Assembly: GCF_018403225.1 (NCBI RefSeq)
Contig: NZ_BOSG01000001.1
Span: forward strand, 1,364,001 to 1,428,000
DNA: 64,000 bases
Source: Paenibacillus sp. J23TS9
GTDB lineage: Bacteria; Bacillota; Bacilli; Paenibacillales; Paenibacillaceae
Direction: 5' to 3'
A program made the translations under genes and the position numbers. Of this stretch, positions 41,718 through 51,927 are shown in pieces; position 1 is the first letter of the stretch, and every line of letters begins with the position of its first letter. The notes beneath the pieces were generated by a model. That model was not told where the DNA came from and did no database searches. It saw only the letters and a program-made list of their open reading frames with translations.

Positions 41718-42131
41718 ATGAAAATTCAAGAATTAGCAGACTTAATGGGTCTAACACCCCACACCATTCGTTTTTATGAGATGGAAGGCTTGCTTGACAG
41801 CAGGCATATTCAGCGAGAGAAAAATAATTATCGCAACTACTCAGACGAAGCCATTGGGCGGTTAAAGCTGATTAAGAAATTTCAAGGCATCGGCTGCTCG
41901 TTAGCTGAACTGAAGACGATTTTGCAGGATCACGATACGAACGCACGCACGAACCAAGAAGTAATAGAATGGATTCTTCAGAAGATTAATGAGATCGAGC
42001 GTAAGAAGGATGAATACGATCATATGCTTGTAACGCTGAATTGGATGCTGACGTACAGGAAGCTGTTGAACGAAGATCCACAGCAAGCTGAGGTTATGAT
42101 GGAGGAATTACGTCTTAGAATTAACATCTAG
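41718..42131 (+). CDS. MerR family regulator
   Basis: A 137-residue MerR protein: winged helix at residues 1-70 (MKIQELADLMGLTPHTIRFYEMEGLLDSRHIQREKNNYRNYSDEAIGRLKLIKKFQGIGCSLAELKTIL) and a coiled-coil dimerisation helix (EIERKKDEYDHMLVTLNWML). There are no metal-binding Cys residues, so it senses an organic ligand or redox state. GGAGG lies 12 bases before the ATG. The divergent promoter with a 19-bp spacer is its likely target, although the target gene is broken. Confidence 0.93.
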   Translation: MKIQELADLMGLTPHTIRFYEMEGLLDSRHIQREKNNYRNYSDEAIGRLKLIKKFQGIGCSLAELKTILQDHDTNARTNQEVIEWILQKINEIERKKDEYDHMLVTLNWMLTYRKLLNEDPQQAEVMMEELRLRINI

Positions 42132-42726
42132 TTTTCCGATAACATTAAAAAACAGGCAGACAATATCGGCACCGATTTCGCGTGTAATATGCTACCATTC
42201 CCGGATGATCCCATCATATCTCGACCAAGCCGGACAAGTGCATCTACATTAACAAGGCCGCCTTCACGATCAATCAGCCGCATAGCTTGGTAGATTAGAT
42301 ATATTTAGATGCTTAAAACTATTTTCCATTACTTCACGAAATAACCCATTGCCTTATATTTCTGGTGACCGAACAACGTTTCATTATCAGGCAAGCGCAT
42401 CTGGGGTGATAATTCTTATCAACCACGGATAAACGATATATGTAAATGCGGGATGAAAGTTTATATATACTAAAACGCCTATGAACTGCTTCGCATATTT
42501 CAACAAAGCATCCATGTCCGTATATGATTTGACGAATCGATTCACGGGATTCCCGTTTTCCTCAAGAGTCTCTTCCTTTCGGCAGTTAAAAAGCAGCTAA
42601 TCATTTATGATTAGCTGCTGCCATTCCCCTCCCCTGAATGACCAATAAATGTAAATTGCAGGAGAGCTACTCGTTTTATTAAGCTTTCGTATTTTCTTCA
42701 GAGCGATTTTTTCTCACGTCGATCTC
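42132..42726. other. Gap with weak coding remnants and a terminator
   Basis: Minus-strand stretches without starts look protein-like: MRLIDREGGLVNVDALVRLGRDM near 42290-42200 and NPVNRFVKSYTDMDALLKYAKQ near 42560-42480. Neither belongs to a family I can name. A hairpin terminator is at 42592-42619. No complete gene. Confidence 0.35.
42592..42619. terminator. Bidirectional hairpin terminator
   Basis: AGCAGCTAATCA, loop TTTA, TGATTAGCTGCT: a perfect 12-bp stem, preceded by AAAA on the plus strand and so T-tailed on the minus strand. It lies 108 bases after the MerR gene at 42727. Confidence 0.82.
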
Positions 42727-43176
42727 TCACGCCTTTTGAACATTGGACGAGTAAAATACGTCACTATGCATGTGCTGAATTTTGTCCCAATTGCCAGGAT
42801 TGGTCGTGTCTGGAGAGCGGTGCTCCAGAATGGCTTGATATAGGGCGGTTTTTTCTTCCAAATGGGCCACGTGCTGTTTGGCTTCTTCGAGCTTAGCGAG
42901 CGCTACTTCTTTATGCTCCATCATGAGTGAGGAGCGTTGCGGAATGGTCGAATCTCCTTCGAGACAGAAATCAATGTATAATTTAATGGTTTCAATCGGC
43001 ATTCCGGATTGCTTGAGGCATTTGATGCCATGCAGCCAGTTGATCGATTCTTCATCGAACATCCGAATATTATTTTGATTGCGCTGTATACTTGGCACCA
43101 GGCCTTTATCTGTGTAAAAGCGTACAGCATGCTCGGTGAGTCCTGTTATTAGGGCGGCCTCTTTGACCGTATGCAT
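42727..43176 (-). CDS. MerR family regulator, divergent from aldo/keto reductase
   Basis: A 149-residue MerR protein of the AdhR/YfmP-like type: MHTVKEAALITGLTEHAVRFYTDKGLVPSIQRNQNNIRMFDEESINWLHGIKCLKQSGMPIETIKLYIDF, then a long dimerisation helix (KEVALAKLEEAKQHVAHLEEKTALYQAIL). One Cys is in the effector region. It is transcribed away from the aldo/keto reductase gene at 43346, and a palindrome with a MerR-type spacer lies between. AdhR-type members respond to reactive aldehydes, which would fit the neighbouring reductase; this is inference. Confidence 0.92.
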   Translation of the reverse strand: MHTVKEAALITGLTEHAVRFYTDKGLVPSIQRNQNNIRMFDEESINWLHGIKCLKQSGMPIETIKLYIDFCLEGDSTIPQRSSLMMEHKEVALAKLEEAKQHVAHLEEKTALYQAILEHRSPDTTNPGNWDKIQHMHSDVFYSSNVQKA

Positions 43177-43212
43177 GTGAAAACCTCCTTGGAAATTTAT
43201 TTAGAAGATGCC

Positions 43213-43243
43213 TTGACTTCGTGTAACACGAAGGTCGTAGGCT
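43213..43243 (+). promoter_or_regulatory. MerR-type promoter with perfect 8-1-8 dyad
   Basis: TTGACT (43213-43218), 19-base spacer, TAGGCT (43238-43243). CTTCGTGT-A-ACACGAAG (43217-43233) is a perfect dyad in the spacer. This is the expected architecture of a MerR-activated promoter; it drives the aldo/keto reductase at 43346. Confidence 0.85.
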
Positions 43244-43345
43244 TATTGTAATGCAACTGAGCCGTAGATGGAACCCCGCTGCAGTGCCCGATTCAGGGAT
43301 ACGTGCCGTTTGCTATATTACATTTGAATATTAGGAGGAATTACA

Positions 43346-44197
43346 ATGCAAACCGTAACATTAAACAATGGTGTCAAAATGCCGATCATCGGCTTTGGTG
43401 TCTACCAGGTTCCGAATGCTGACGAATGTGAGAACGCGGTATATGAAGCGCTGATGGCCGGCTACCGCCTGATCGACACCGCCGCCGGTTACCTGAACGA
43501 GGAAGCGGTCGGACGCGCAATCAAGCGCAGCGGCGTGCCGCGTGAGGAGCTCTTCATCACGACCAAGCTTTGGGTTCAGGATGCCGGTTACGAGAGTGCC
43601 AAGCTGGCGTTTGCCAAATCCTTGAAGAAGCTACAGCTCGACTATCTCGATCTATACCTAATTCACCAGCCGTTCGGCGATTACTACGGCGCTTGGCGTG
43701 CGATGGAAGACCTGTACCGCGAAGGCAAGATCAAGGCGATCGGTGTCAGCAATTTCCTGCCCGACCGTCTGATGGATCTCATCATGCATAATGAAATCTT
43801 GCCCGCGATCAACCAGGTCGAAACGCACCCGTTCTACCACCAAATTGAGAGCGCCGCTTTTATGAAGGACCAGGGAGTACAGCACCAGTCGTGGGCCCCG
43901 TTTGCTGAAGGACTGGGCAACTTGTTCGGGAATGAAGTGCTGGCCTCAATCGCAGCAAAACACAGCAAATCCGTAGCCCAGGTCGTGCTTCGCTGGCTTG
44001 TTCAACGTGAAGTCGTTGTTATTCCAAAATCGGTACGCAAAGAGCGAATCGTTGAAAACTTCAACATTTTCGATTTTGAGTTGAGTGCAGACGATATCGA
44101 ACAAATTTCCACTCTCGATACGGGGGAAAGTCTTTTCTTATCGTACCGCGATCCGGAAGTAGCCAAAATGATGGGTAACTGGAGAGTAGATTTGTAA
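43346..44197 (+). CDS. Aldo/keto reductase
   Basis: A 283-residue AKR of the AKR5-like group (TIM barrel, NADPH dependent). The catalytic tetrad is in place: Asp44 and Tyr49 ([12 protein letters not shown]), Lys74 (FITTKLW) and His107 ([11 protein letters not shown]). The cofactor phosphate segment [16 protein letters not shown] is also present. AGGAGG lies seven bases before the ATG. It probably reduces aldehydes or ketones and is likely induced through the divergent MerR regulator. A terminator follows at 44247. Confidence 0.95.
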   Translation: MQTVTLNNGVKMPIIGFGVYQVPNADECENAVYEALMAGYRLIDTAAGYLNEEAVGRAIKRSGVPREELFITTKLWVQDAGYESAKLAFAKSLKKLQLDYLDLYLIHQPFGDYYGAWRAMEDLYREGKIKAIGVSNFLPDRLMDLIMHNEILPAINQVETHPFYHQIESAAFMKDQGVQHQSWAPFAEGLGNLFGNEVLASIAAKHSKSVAQVVLRWLVQREVVVIPKSVRKERIVENFNIFDFELSADDIEQISTLDTGESLFLSYRDPEVAKMMGNWRVDL

Positions 44198-44246
44198 ACC
44201 TGGCTCGAACCGCATACTCACCACGCGTTTATCCTCATCTATGAAG

Positions 44247-44276
44247 AAAGGACAAGGCGGGTTCCCCTTGTCCTTT
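44247..44276 (+). terminator. Rho-independent terminator of the aldo/keto reductase
   Basis: AAAGGACAAGG, eight-base loop, CCTTGTCCTTT followed by TTC. Confidence 0.9.
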
Positions 44277-44282
44277 TTCTGT

Positions 44283-44581
44283 ACTTGATTGCCAAATTCA
44301 ATGGTCCAGATTCTGAGAAGTTTGCTCCACCTCTTCACGACGATATAGTTCTTACGACTGAAGAAGGTCCTTAACTTGTTTCACCCTATCTATTTTACTA
44401 TCTTCAAATCGCCCAAAGGCGCTTGCCATGGATAGATCTCAATGCAGGCAATTGGCAAAGCGTTCCGTTAATTGTATGCCTCTGTACCAATCCGCACCTC
44501 CGTCTTCAATCGCCCAGCACGCCTCAAGCACGCCTCGCGCCACATCCCATTAATTATTACTCATTGAGCGTCCCGCATTCT
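44283..44581. other. Gap with a coding-like remnant
   Basis: A minus-strand stretch near 44550-44440 reads WDVARGVLEACWAIEDGGADWYRG and QLTERFANCLH without a start; it may be the end of a lost gene that I cannot name. Otherwise nothing. Confidence 0.3.
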
Positions 44582-45040
44582 TTATGAAAGTAACGAGGTG
44601 TAATGAAGCAGAAGGCTGACGAAGATCCCAAATAAGGCCCCCACAAAAACCTCGCTTGGCCTGTGACCAAGGAGTTCCTTCAGTTCACTCCTCCATAAGT
44701 TTCCTTCTTGCGAAATACCCGGAAAGGATTTGGCCCATTGGTTCAGAATCGAAGCATGCATACCGGCATGCCGTCGAATACCCGCAGCGTCAAACATGGT
44801 GATCGCACTCACGATCGCCGCAATGGCAAATCCGCTGGAATTAAAACCATTCCTCATTCCGATTGCGGTTGCTAGTGAAGTCACCGCTGCGGAATGTGAG
44901 CTCGGCATCCCGCCTGTACTGAATCCAAGCCGGACATTCCATGTCCGGTGTGTAATGAGGTATATCGGTACCTTAATAAATTGAGCAGCTACAATTGCGC
45001 AGAGAGCGGCAATAAGCGGAAAATTATGCAGAATAGCCAT
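44582..45040 (-). CDS. Divergent PAP2 family protein (DUF212, YuiD-like)
   Basis: A 152-residue membrane protein with four or five helices. The signature is in two places: GFSTGGMPSSHSAAVTSLATAIG and DAAGIRRHAGMHASILN, followed by the C-terminal ELLGHRPSEVFVGALFGI. This is the DUF212 (YuiD) family, related to acid phosphatase/vanadium haloperoxidase folds, function unknown. It follows the DedA-PAP2 gene by 27 bases on the same strand, so the two form an operon. Confidence 0.93.
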   Translation of the reverse strand: MAILHNFPLIAALCAIVAAQFIKVPIYLITHRTWNVRLGFSTGGMPSSHSAAVTSLATAIGMRNGFNSSGFAIAAIVSAITMFDAAGIRRHAGMHASILNQWAKSFPGISQEGNLWRSELKELLGHRPSEVFVGALFGIFVSLLLHYTSLLS

Positions 45041-45067
45041 AACTTCTACCTCCTTTTCATGATGTAT

Positions 45068-46354
45068 TCATCCCCTAACGGTTCGCAATTTTCGGAGAAT
45101 CTCTAAAAGCATTACATTAAGACTGACCCATACACCGCCGAATACATATCCTGCAAAGACATCGCTTGGATATTGTACATTGAAGTAAATTCGGCTGATA
45201 CCTACTCCAAGGCAAATCAGAATGACGCACAAAATGATGGGCATACGGAAATAATGAAAGCTATAATATCTCAGCAGCAGAAAAGCCGAAAAGCTGCATA
45301 CCGTTAGTGAAATTAACGTTTCCTCGCTCGGGAAGGTATTCATAAACTGGAAGCCGGCCATAACAGGCCCTGGACGATGGAAAACCATGCGCAAAATGTC
45401 GTCAAGCAGCTCCCCTCCAATAACTACCCATACAAGAAAGACTAGGTCTAACCTACGCTCTTTGCTGCGCACTACGATCCAAAGCGCTGTTAAACCAAGC
45501 AAGGGACCATAGAAATAAAGGGTGCCGAACTTCGCAAAGGTATGCATCCATTCATTCCATTCTGTACCGAATGTGGCTGCAACCAGATAGGAGACGAACT
45601 CATCGAACTGGCCAAATTCCTGAGCCAGAAAGTCCTGGATTAAACCGAGCATCAGCGAAAAAAACAAAACGAAAAAGGCAAACGAAGCGAGCAAAAGAAA
45701 CCGAACTTTACCAAACGAGTTAAAGCGGCGGCCACCCTGTATGAGGAGCTGCATGAGTGCTTCGACGACCTGACGTTTGTACTTGCGATACACATAGATT
45801 ACGACGGTCAGCAGTGCCGATGCGATACCAAAGATGATCATGTACCGATTAGCTGTTGAATGATACAGCTCCCATTTCGGACCAAGTACTTTGCCCAAAG
45901 AGATGAACAAGCTCACCCAAAAGATTGCGCCTGTATAAGCGTAAAGTACATAACGCTTGAATGGCATGCGCGTAACGCCACAAAAATACCCCGTAATATG
46001 CCGAACTCCAGGAATGAAATAAGCTACGAAAAGCAGCTTATCCCCATATTTCTCAAACCAGAGGGTCATCTTATCAATGCGTTCTTCCGTAAGATGGACG
46101 CGTTTACCATATCGCGCAACGAACGGCCTTCCCAAACGGTAACCGATCCAATAAGAGAGCGTTACTCCGGTCAAGACGCCTGAACCGGCAGACAATATAC
46201 TGATGAGCCAGCTCAGCTTTTGTTCATATACGGAGAGGCCGATGTAGCTCATCAACATCTCCCCCGGAAGCGGCAATGCCAGCATTTCAAGGCATAGGAA
46301 CAAAAAGATGAGACCATACCCGTAATGTTCCAGCAAATTCGTTAACATGTCCAA
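45068..46354 (-). CDS. DedA-PAP2 fusion membrane protein, PAP2 motifs degenerate
   Basis: A 428-residue fusion. Residues 1-200 are a DedA/SNARE-associated domain ([44 protein letters not shown]), the lipid-scramblase-like family. Residues about 215-420 are a PAP2-type phosphatase domain, but its three motifs are altered: KX6RP is [13 protein letters not shown] is PSEE, and SRX5HX3D is [12 protein letters not shown], with Gln in place of the catalytic His. Catalysis by the usual mechanism looks impossible. DedA-PAP2 fusions occur widely; this one may keep only a transport or structural role. Confidence 0.9.
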   Translation of the reverse strand: MDMLTNLLEHYGYGLIFLFLCLEMLALPLPGEMLMSYIGLSVYEQKLSWLISILSAGSGVLTGVTLSYWIGYRLGRPFVARYGKRVHLTEERIDKMTLWFEKYGDKLLFVAYFIPGVRHITGYFCGVTRMPFKRYVLYAYTGAIFWVSLFISLGKVLGPKWELYHSTANRYMIIFGIASALLTVVIYVYRKYKRQVVEALMQLLIQGGRRFNSFGKVRFLLLASFAFFVLFFSLMLGLIQDFLAQEFGQFDEFVSYLVAATFGTEWNEWMHTFAKFGTLYFYGPLLGLTALWIVVRSKERRLDLVFLVWVVIGGELLDDILRMVFHRPGPVMAGFQFMNTFPSEETLISLTVCSFSAFLLLRYYSFHYFRMPIILCVILICLGVGISRIYFNVQYPSDVFAGYVFGGVWVSLNVMLLEILRKLRTVRG

Positions 46355-46416
46355 CGTTGATCACCTTCCGAAATACAGGTGGATTGCAGGACGACCAATC
46401 CACTATATCTGTTGGA

Positions 46417-48770
46417 TTATACTGATGCACCTTTATCGGTGAGGTCGGCTTCCCGGTTTTTCTTACGATTCATGGTTTCATACAATAACGGAATGACTAC
46501 AAAACTGTTTAGCGTGGAGGTGATCATGCCTCCGATGACGACTGCACCAGCACCTTTGAGATGACCGTTCCGTCATCCACTGAGAGCGTGAGCGGGATCA
46601 ATGTCAACACGGTTGTTGCGGCAGTCATAAAAATTGGGGTACCCGGGAAAGACTGCCTTGCATGACGGCGTCCCGCAAGTTCAGGCCTTCGCGGCGGTTA
46701 CGCTCGATTTTATCGATTAGTACGATACCGTTCGTAACCACAATACCTGTCAACATCAGCACACCAATCAGCGCGGCGAGGTTCCACTGCCCATGAACTG
46801 CATATAGTGCGAGAACAACACCTGAGAGTGCGAGCGGAATACTGATTAGGACGGCGACAGGAGCCCGCCAACCTCGGAAGACGAAACTTGTAATGAGTAT
46901 CACAAGAAGAATCGATATGACAACGGCAATGGTCATCTCAAAGATCATTGGAGTCACCTATTGTGTAATGCCGCCGAGCGAATAGGTGACACCTTCCGGA
47001 AAATCCGTGGTCTGAAGTGTCTTATTTACCGCCTTCGATACACCACTGATATCGCTGGAAACAATACGGGCCTGAATTACCGTATAGGGCTTGCCATCCC
47101 GTTCTTGAATGGAGGAGACCGTATCACTTCTTTGGATCGTTCCGAGCTGATCCAACCGGTAAACTATTCCACCGCTCCCCTTCACGGTTTCGGCTGCGAG
47201 TGAAGCCAGCACCTGGCCCGGCGAATAGACGGGAAGTGAACTATCAACCTGCGTTTGACCCTTCTTCACCGGGTCGAGATAGACGTCGACAGGGATGATG
47301 CCCGTTCCGCTAGATACCGAGATATCAAAATCTTTCCCTTTGCTCATATAACGGGCGAGTACTTTGTTAATATCATTCCTACTCACGCCGGCTTTTAATA
47401 CATTTCCCCGATTCAGCGCAATCGTAAACTTAGGAATCCCGTTGGTCAAATCCGTATAACCAACAACGCTCAGACCGTCGATTCCTGTAAGGTTGGAACG
47501 AACAGCAGATGCCGTTTTATCCAAAGTCCTTGCATCTGAACCGCTAAGCATAATATTGATCGTAGAATCATCGCCCGCGATGTTCTGGTTGATGATCGTC
47601 ACCGATGCAGTACCCAGTTGGTTCCCCAATCTTTTCTGCAGTGAAGTGATATAATTGTTCACCTGCTTCTTAACTTTGAGCGAAACCGACAAGTTTGCGA
47701 TATTCGGCTGCTGGATGTAGCCGCCGCCCTGGTCGAATACGTCGTCTGCCTGCGGCATGAACGAGGAGCCAAACGTCGACGTAAAGGAAGCGACCTGAGG
47801 TTCTTGCTTTAATACGGTTTCCACACTTTGTACTGCCTTATCAACTTCGGACAACGGTGTGCCCTTCGGAAGCTCAAGCTGAACAGCAACTTGTCCGCTG
47901 GCTGTGCTGGGCAGCAGGCTGAACGGCAGCTGCGAAGCAAAAAGCGCTGCAGTAATGAAAATGATTAGCGACACGCTCAGTACGGTTTTCTTGTGTTTGA
48001 ACGACACGGTTAGGAACGGCTTCATCGCCGGCTCCATCGTTATCGCCTTTCCACCCGGTTTATGCCAGCCCATATAGGCGAATGCCGGGATCACAAACAT
48101 TGCAACAAGGAACGAAACGGCGAGCGCGATGACGACAGACCAGGCGAAGCCCGAATACGACGCACCGATAATGCCGCCGACCAGTGTGATAGGAGCGTAT
48201 ACGGCTACCGTTGTCGCCGTGGAACCGAAGATGGCTGGAAGCATTTCTACCACAGAGGCAGCGAGCGCATGCAGCGTACCCTGATCATTCTTTTCCTGCA
48301 TTTTTCGGTGCATGTTATCGAGGATAACGATCGCGTCGTCGACAATCCGGCCCATGGCCACAATTAAGCCAGAAACGGTCAATATATTGAGCGTGACACC
48401 CATTGCCTTCAGGATCGCCGTTGCCGCAAGCAAGCGATACGGCGATAAGCAGCGTTGAACGAATATTTCGGAAAAAGAACAGCATGCACAACATGGAGAA
48501 TATGCAGCCAAGAAGTCCTTCGCGGACAAGTCCCATCAGGGAGGCATTCAAATCATGGGCGCGGTCTCCGGTAAGTGTCATGGTGACATCACTGCTCTGG
48601 ACGGCTGGTAGGGCTGCCACACGCGTTTTGACCTGGTCTGCGACGTCTGAAATATTGGCGCCTAGAGTTTTGATCACATTCATTAGAACGCTGGCCTTAC
48701 CGTCCGTACGCGCCATCGTTTGTACGTCGTTAAGAGAGCGTGTAACAGAAGCTACGGTTTATTGGCATGG
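46417..48770 (-). pseudogene. RND (AcrB/SwrC-type) efflux transporter, multiply broken
   Basis: A long stretch reads as an RND pump: LNILTVSGLIVAMGRIVDDAIVILDN (helix 4 with the Asp pair), PLVEV-type porter domains, and GVLMLTGIVVTNGIVLIDKIE from the second half. Lesions: the first 230 or so residues are missing; a frameshift near 48420; an in-frame TAG at 46958-46960 in GGITQ-stop-VTPMIFEM, where Gln (CAG) is expected; and further shifts near 46620 and 46560, after which SVDDGTVISK and VVIGGMITSTLNSFVVIPLLYETMNRK appear. It ends at 46417. No membrane fusion partner is nearby. Confidence 0.9.
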
Positions 48771-48930
48771 GGCCTCTGGCCAGAGTTGGTGAAGCACATT
48801 CTGCCATACATGAGGAATAGCTGACGAATCGAGGCTATAAATATGGTGCGCATTGGTAAGGCTTTAAACGAATGCGTCATTACAAAGATAAATTTATATC
48901 CTTGAAAAGCTTGATTACAAAGGTGATGAG

Positions 48931-50115
48931 ATGGATTCAATGAGACCAAAGAAACTAAAACTTTTTGCAATGAACCCGGTCATTGTGATGCTCGGACTTA
49001 TAAGTTTATTTACCGATTTGTCTAGCAATATGATCGTTCCCATTCTGCCACTGTATCTGACGACGGTTCTACATGTTCAAGTGCAGTCAATAGGTATCAT
49101 TGAAGGCATAGCCGAAAGTACCGCCAGTATTTTGAAACTATTTTCCGGTATGCTCATAGATCGTCTGGGAAAATACAAATTGATGATGTTAGTTGGCTAT
49201 GGACTATCCAATTTGACCAAGCCTCTATTTACCTTCAGCGGTACTTGGGGACAAGTACTCATCATTCGTTTTTTGGATCGCATTGGTAAGGGGATCCGAA
49301 CTTCTCCCCGAGACGCATTGATTGCAGACTCAACAACAAAAGAGGAACGTGGAAGAGCCTTTGGCTTCCGACGTTCTATGGATGCTTTAGGAGCAACGCT
49401 GGGACCATTAATTGCTTTTGGAATTCTAGCCGTGTCTACCAATAATTATCGCCTAGTCTTTTGGCTCTCCGTCATTCCAGGGGTGATAGCAGTTCTCCTC
49501 ATCATCTTATTTTTGAAAGAGAATCCACATAAAGTTAAAGAAAAACGTGCAAAAATGCCCACACTTGGTTTTAAGGATTTAAACCGGCGCTTTATCTGGT
49601 TTACAATCATCTCATCACTGTTTATGATCGGGAATTTCTCCGATGCTTTTTTAGTATTGCGAGCTCAAGATGTTGGCATATTCCCTGCATTGATTCCACT
49701 TGCCTTTTTTTCGTTTAACCTATGTACTACTCTTTTTTCAATGCCTGTGGGCATTTTATCTGATCGACTCGGTCGTCGGCCGGTGCTTATTTCCGGTTTT
49801 TTTATTTTTGCTGCTATCTATTTTGGATTTGGCATGGTGAATTCCCAAACGGGGATTTGGATCCTTTTTATTTTGTATGGGTTTTATTACGCCTTCATCG
49901 AGGGCATACAAAAGGCTTACATTGCTGATATTGTACCTGAAGGATTAAGGGGAACGGCAATGGGGACATATAACGCCCTAACCGGATTAGCTGCATTGCC
50001 CGCAAGCATTCTTGCAGGGTATCTTTGGCAGACGTTTGGCTCAACCGTGGCTTTCAGTACAAGCAGCGTGCTTGCCATTCTGGCAGCGTTACTATTCATT
50101 TTCTTTCGTATTTAG
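48931..50115 (+). CDS. MFS transporter
   Basis: A 394-residue protein with 12 helices. The N-terminal LISLFTDLSSNMIVPILPLYLTTVL is typical of a group annotated as MFS drug or metabolite exporters in Bacillales and Proteobacteria; loop 2-3 has the motif A variant GMLIDRLGKYKLMML, loop 8-9 has GILSDRLGRRPVLISG, and the fourth helix region carries RFLDRIGKGIRTSPRDALIADST. AAAGGTGATGAG precedes the ATG. Substrate unknown. It is divergent from the wrecked RND gene and convergent with the ADP-ribosylglycohydrolase unit. Confidence 0.9.
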   Translation: MDSMRPKKLKLFAMNPVIVMLGLISLFTDLSSNMIVPILPLYLTTVLHVQVQSIGIIEGIAESTASILKLFSGMLIDRLGKYKLMMLVGYGLSNLTKPLFTFSGTWGQVLIIRFLDRIGKGIRTSPRDALIADSTTKEERGRAFGFRRSMDALGATLGPLIAFGILAVSTNNYRLVFWLSVIPGVIAVLLIILFLKENPHKVKEKRAKMPTLGFKDLNRRFIWFTIISSLFMIGNFSDAFLVLRAQDVGIFPALIPLAFFSFNLCTTLFSMPVGILSDRLGRRPVLISGFFIFAAIYFGFGMVNSQTGIWILFILYGFYYAFIEGIQKAYIADIVPEGLRGTAMGTYNALTGLAALPASILAGYLWQTFGSTVAFSTSSVLAILAALLFIFFRI

Positions 50116-50272
50116 AGTCAACCTGTATGCCGTCTGGGCGATTGCTCATTTCAACGAGACAGCAATGAGTATTTATCTGTAGTCAAGTTTTACGGTCTCT
50201 TAACCTTTTTTCACTCTAAAAAAAGAGCAGCTGCCCATCGGCAATCTGCTCCTCTCTATTAACTATTCGTCA
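50116..50272. terminator. Convergent intergenic region with imperfect hairpin
   Basis: GAGCAG (50226-50231) faces CTGCTC (50247-50252) with an inner TGCC/GGCA pairing, and AAAAAAGA on the left gives a T-tail on the minus strand. A plausible terminator for the gene ending at 50273. Confidence 0.5.
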
Positions 50273-51145
50273 TCATGAAGTCTTCATGATATATAATTGC
50301 GAAATCGTTTGGTCAAGTCTTTCTTTAATGAGAATTGTATCTGCATATGGAGCTGGAATACCTTCATAGCCATAATAAATACCTGCCAACCCTCCGGCAA
50401 TGGCACCGATCGTATCAGAGTCACCACCCAGATTTGCCGCCTTCTGTACGACTTCTTCAAAGTTTGACGTATGAAGCAAAATATACAGCACCCATCGGAA
50501 CGTATGGACGATAAAACCACTTGGCGGACAATCCGGCAGCACTTCTATATTTTCTTCGTATTCACTTCCTGCAACCTCGGCCCTAATCGATGTTCCTAAA
50601 TCTTCCCCTTGCAGCAGACGGTGAGCGATTCGGTTGTACATGACGCAGACTTCGGCACACCTGGGATCATAATGTGTCATTCGAGACTGCATGATCGTCA
50701 CTCGATCGATATCAGATAGCTCCTTATAAGCCAGCGCCACCGGCAGGCACCGCATGAGCGAGCCATTCCCACCGCTTTGACCCATGTCCATGTGAGCGAC
50801 AAATGCCGCTTCTAACCAGTCTCCATCATATTTTTCAAAAACATGACGAATGATGTTTCCGATATCCTTAGGCCGCGATTGATACCATTCCATAAAATAA
50901 CGCCCAATCGCTTCAATAGGCTCCTCACTATTTTCGATTAACCCATCAGCTACGCAAAGCGTCATCATCGTATCGTCGGTTACTTCTCCCGCTTCCAGGT
51001 TCCATACCCCGCCGCCGATGATTTCCGTCAAATATCCATACTGTGCCTTAATTTCCTCTTCATTCATAAACTCGGTTGTTCCGCCAAGAGCGTCTCCTAC
51101 AGCGACCCCATACATTCCACCCTTGATCCGGTCCATTAACTTCAT
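50273..51145 (-). CDS. ADP-ribosylglycohydrolase (DraG/ARH family)
   Basis: A 290-residue protein from the ATG at 51145. The family's Mg-binding residues are in EVTDDTMMTLCVADGL and the C-terminal NLGGDSDTIGAIAGGLAGIYYG; the N-terminal DRIKGGMYGVAVGDALGG is the classic opening and GGNGSLMRCLPVALAY the middle motif. The enzyme removes ADP-ribose from proteins or small molecules. Alternative starts are ATG at 51157 and TTG at 51172; AAGGAGGG lies between them. It follows a gene with an S1-like tail within 10 to 40 bases, suggesting one operon. Confidence 0.92.
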   Translation of the reverse strand: MKLMDRIKGGMYGVAVGDALGGTTEFMNEEEIKAQYGYLTEIIGGGVWNLEAGEVTDDTMMTLCVADGLIENSEEPIEAIGRYFMEWYQSRPKDIGNIIRHVFEKYDGDWLEAAFVAHMDMGQSGGNGSLMRCLPVALAYKELSDIDRVTIMQSRMTHYDPRCAEVCVMYNRIAHRLLQGEDLGTSIRAEVAGSEYEENIEVLPDCPPSGFIVHTFRWVLYILLHTSNFEEVVQKAANLGGDSDTIGAIAGGLAGIYYGYEGIPAPYADTILIKERLDQTISQLYIMKTS

Positions 51146-51181
51146 GTCTATTTCCATTCCCTCCTTCAACAAATGTTCGCC

Positions 51182-51838
51182 TCAGGTATATGGATCCATT
51201 TCTGCCTTTTCACACAGACTTCCCCTAACTTCAGCACGGGTAAGAAGTACCCACTGATTTACTTCATCGTATCCCGTTACTTCCGCGATCACACGATGGC
51301 GGGGGTACATCCATTCAGCAGGGGTTTCAGATTTCAGAACAGCTGTGTTCGTTATACCGACGGCCTGAGACTCCAGTAAGTTAATCAAGGTACCTTGTGG
51401 AAAAAAAGCTTCGATATACCCTTCCACTCGAGTCCCGATCGGAAACTTACTTTGGGTTCGATGCCAATCTTTCATACCAAGTTGGAGCTGCTCGTGCCAG
51501 AGTTCCTCGAATTCCGCCTGACTCATTTCCTGATAATAGGATTCCTGCGAATCTAGTGGATGTTCCGCCAGCATGAAATGATAGAGCTCATGCTTTCGAT
51601 TCGATGTAATACAAATGCCGTCATTATGATAAACCATCTGTCTGTACGCCATACCGTTGTTATCAATTTCAAAATACCAGGTTCCCATTCCCGGCTCCTG
51701 TATATCTTTTAAATATTTCAAAACCGTCACTCCAATCCGTACATACCCTGTAATCGACTTCTCAGGCTTAGCTCGAATATAGGGAGCAATATCCCACCAG
51801 CAGAATTCCATGTCATGATCGGAATCGAGCGCGAGCAA
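51182..51838 (-). CDS. Unknown protein with S1-like C-terminal domain
   Basis: A 218-residue protein, possibly starting with TTG at 51838 or with the Met at residue 10. The first 125 residues have no family I recognise (MEFCWWDIAPYIR, TWYFEIDNNGMAYRQMVYHNDG). The last 80 look like an S1/OB RNA-binding domain: FPIGTRVEGYIEAFFPQGTLINLL...RHRVIAEVTGYDEVNQWVLLTRAEV, with the usual G-V-x-G and V-x-x-V-D pattern. The stop is near the ADP-ribosylglycohydrolase start, so they may act together. Function unknown. Confidence 0.6.
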   Translation of the reverse strand: MLALDSDHDMEFCWWDIAPYIRAKPEKSITGYVRIGVTVLKYLKDIQEPGMGTWYFEIDNNGMAYRQMVYHNDGICITSNRKHELYHFMLAEHPLDSQESYYQEMSQAEFEELWHEQLQLGMKDWHRTQSKFPIGTRVEGYIEAFFPQGTLINLLESQAVGITNTAVLKSETPAEWMYPRHRVIAEVTGYDEVNQWVLLTRAEVRGSLCEKAEMDPYT

Positions 51839-51909
51839 AAAGACTCATTTCTAATCATATCCTAAGCAGGCATCATTTCTCAAATGATCTAAAGGCCTAT
51901 AATACAAAA

Positions 51910-51927
51910 AGCCGCAGCTATGCGGCT
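51910..51927 (-). terminator. Short hairpin terminator
   Basis: AGCCGC, six-base loop, GCGGCT; on the minus strand it is followed by TTTTTGTATT. It follows the spore coat genes that end at 52063. Confidence 0.78.
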
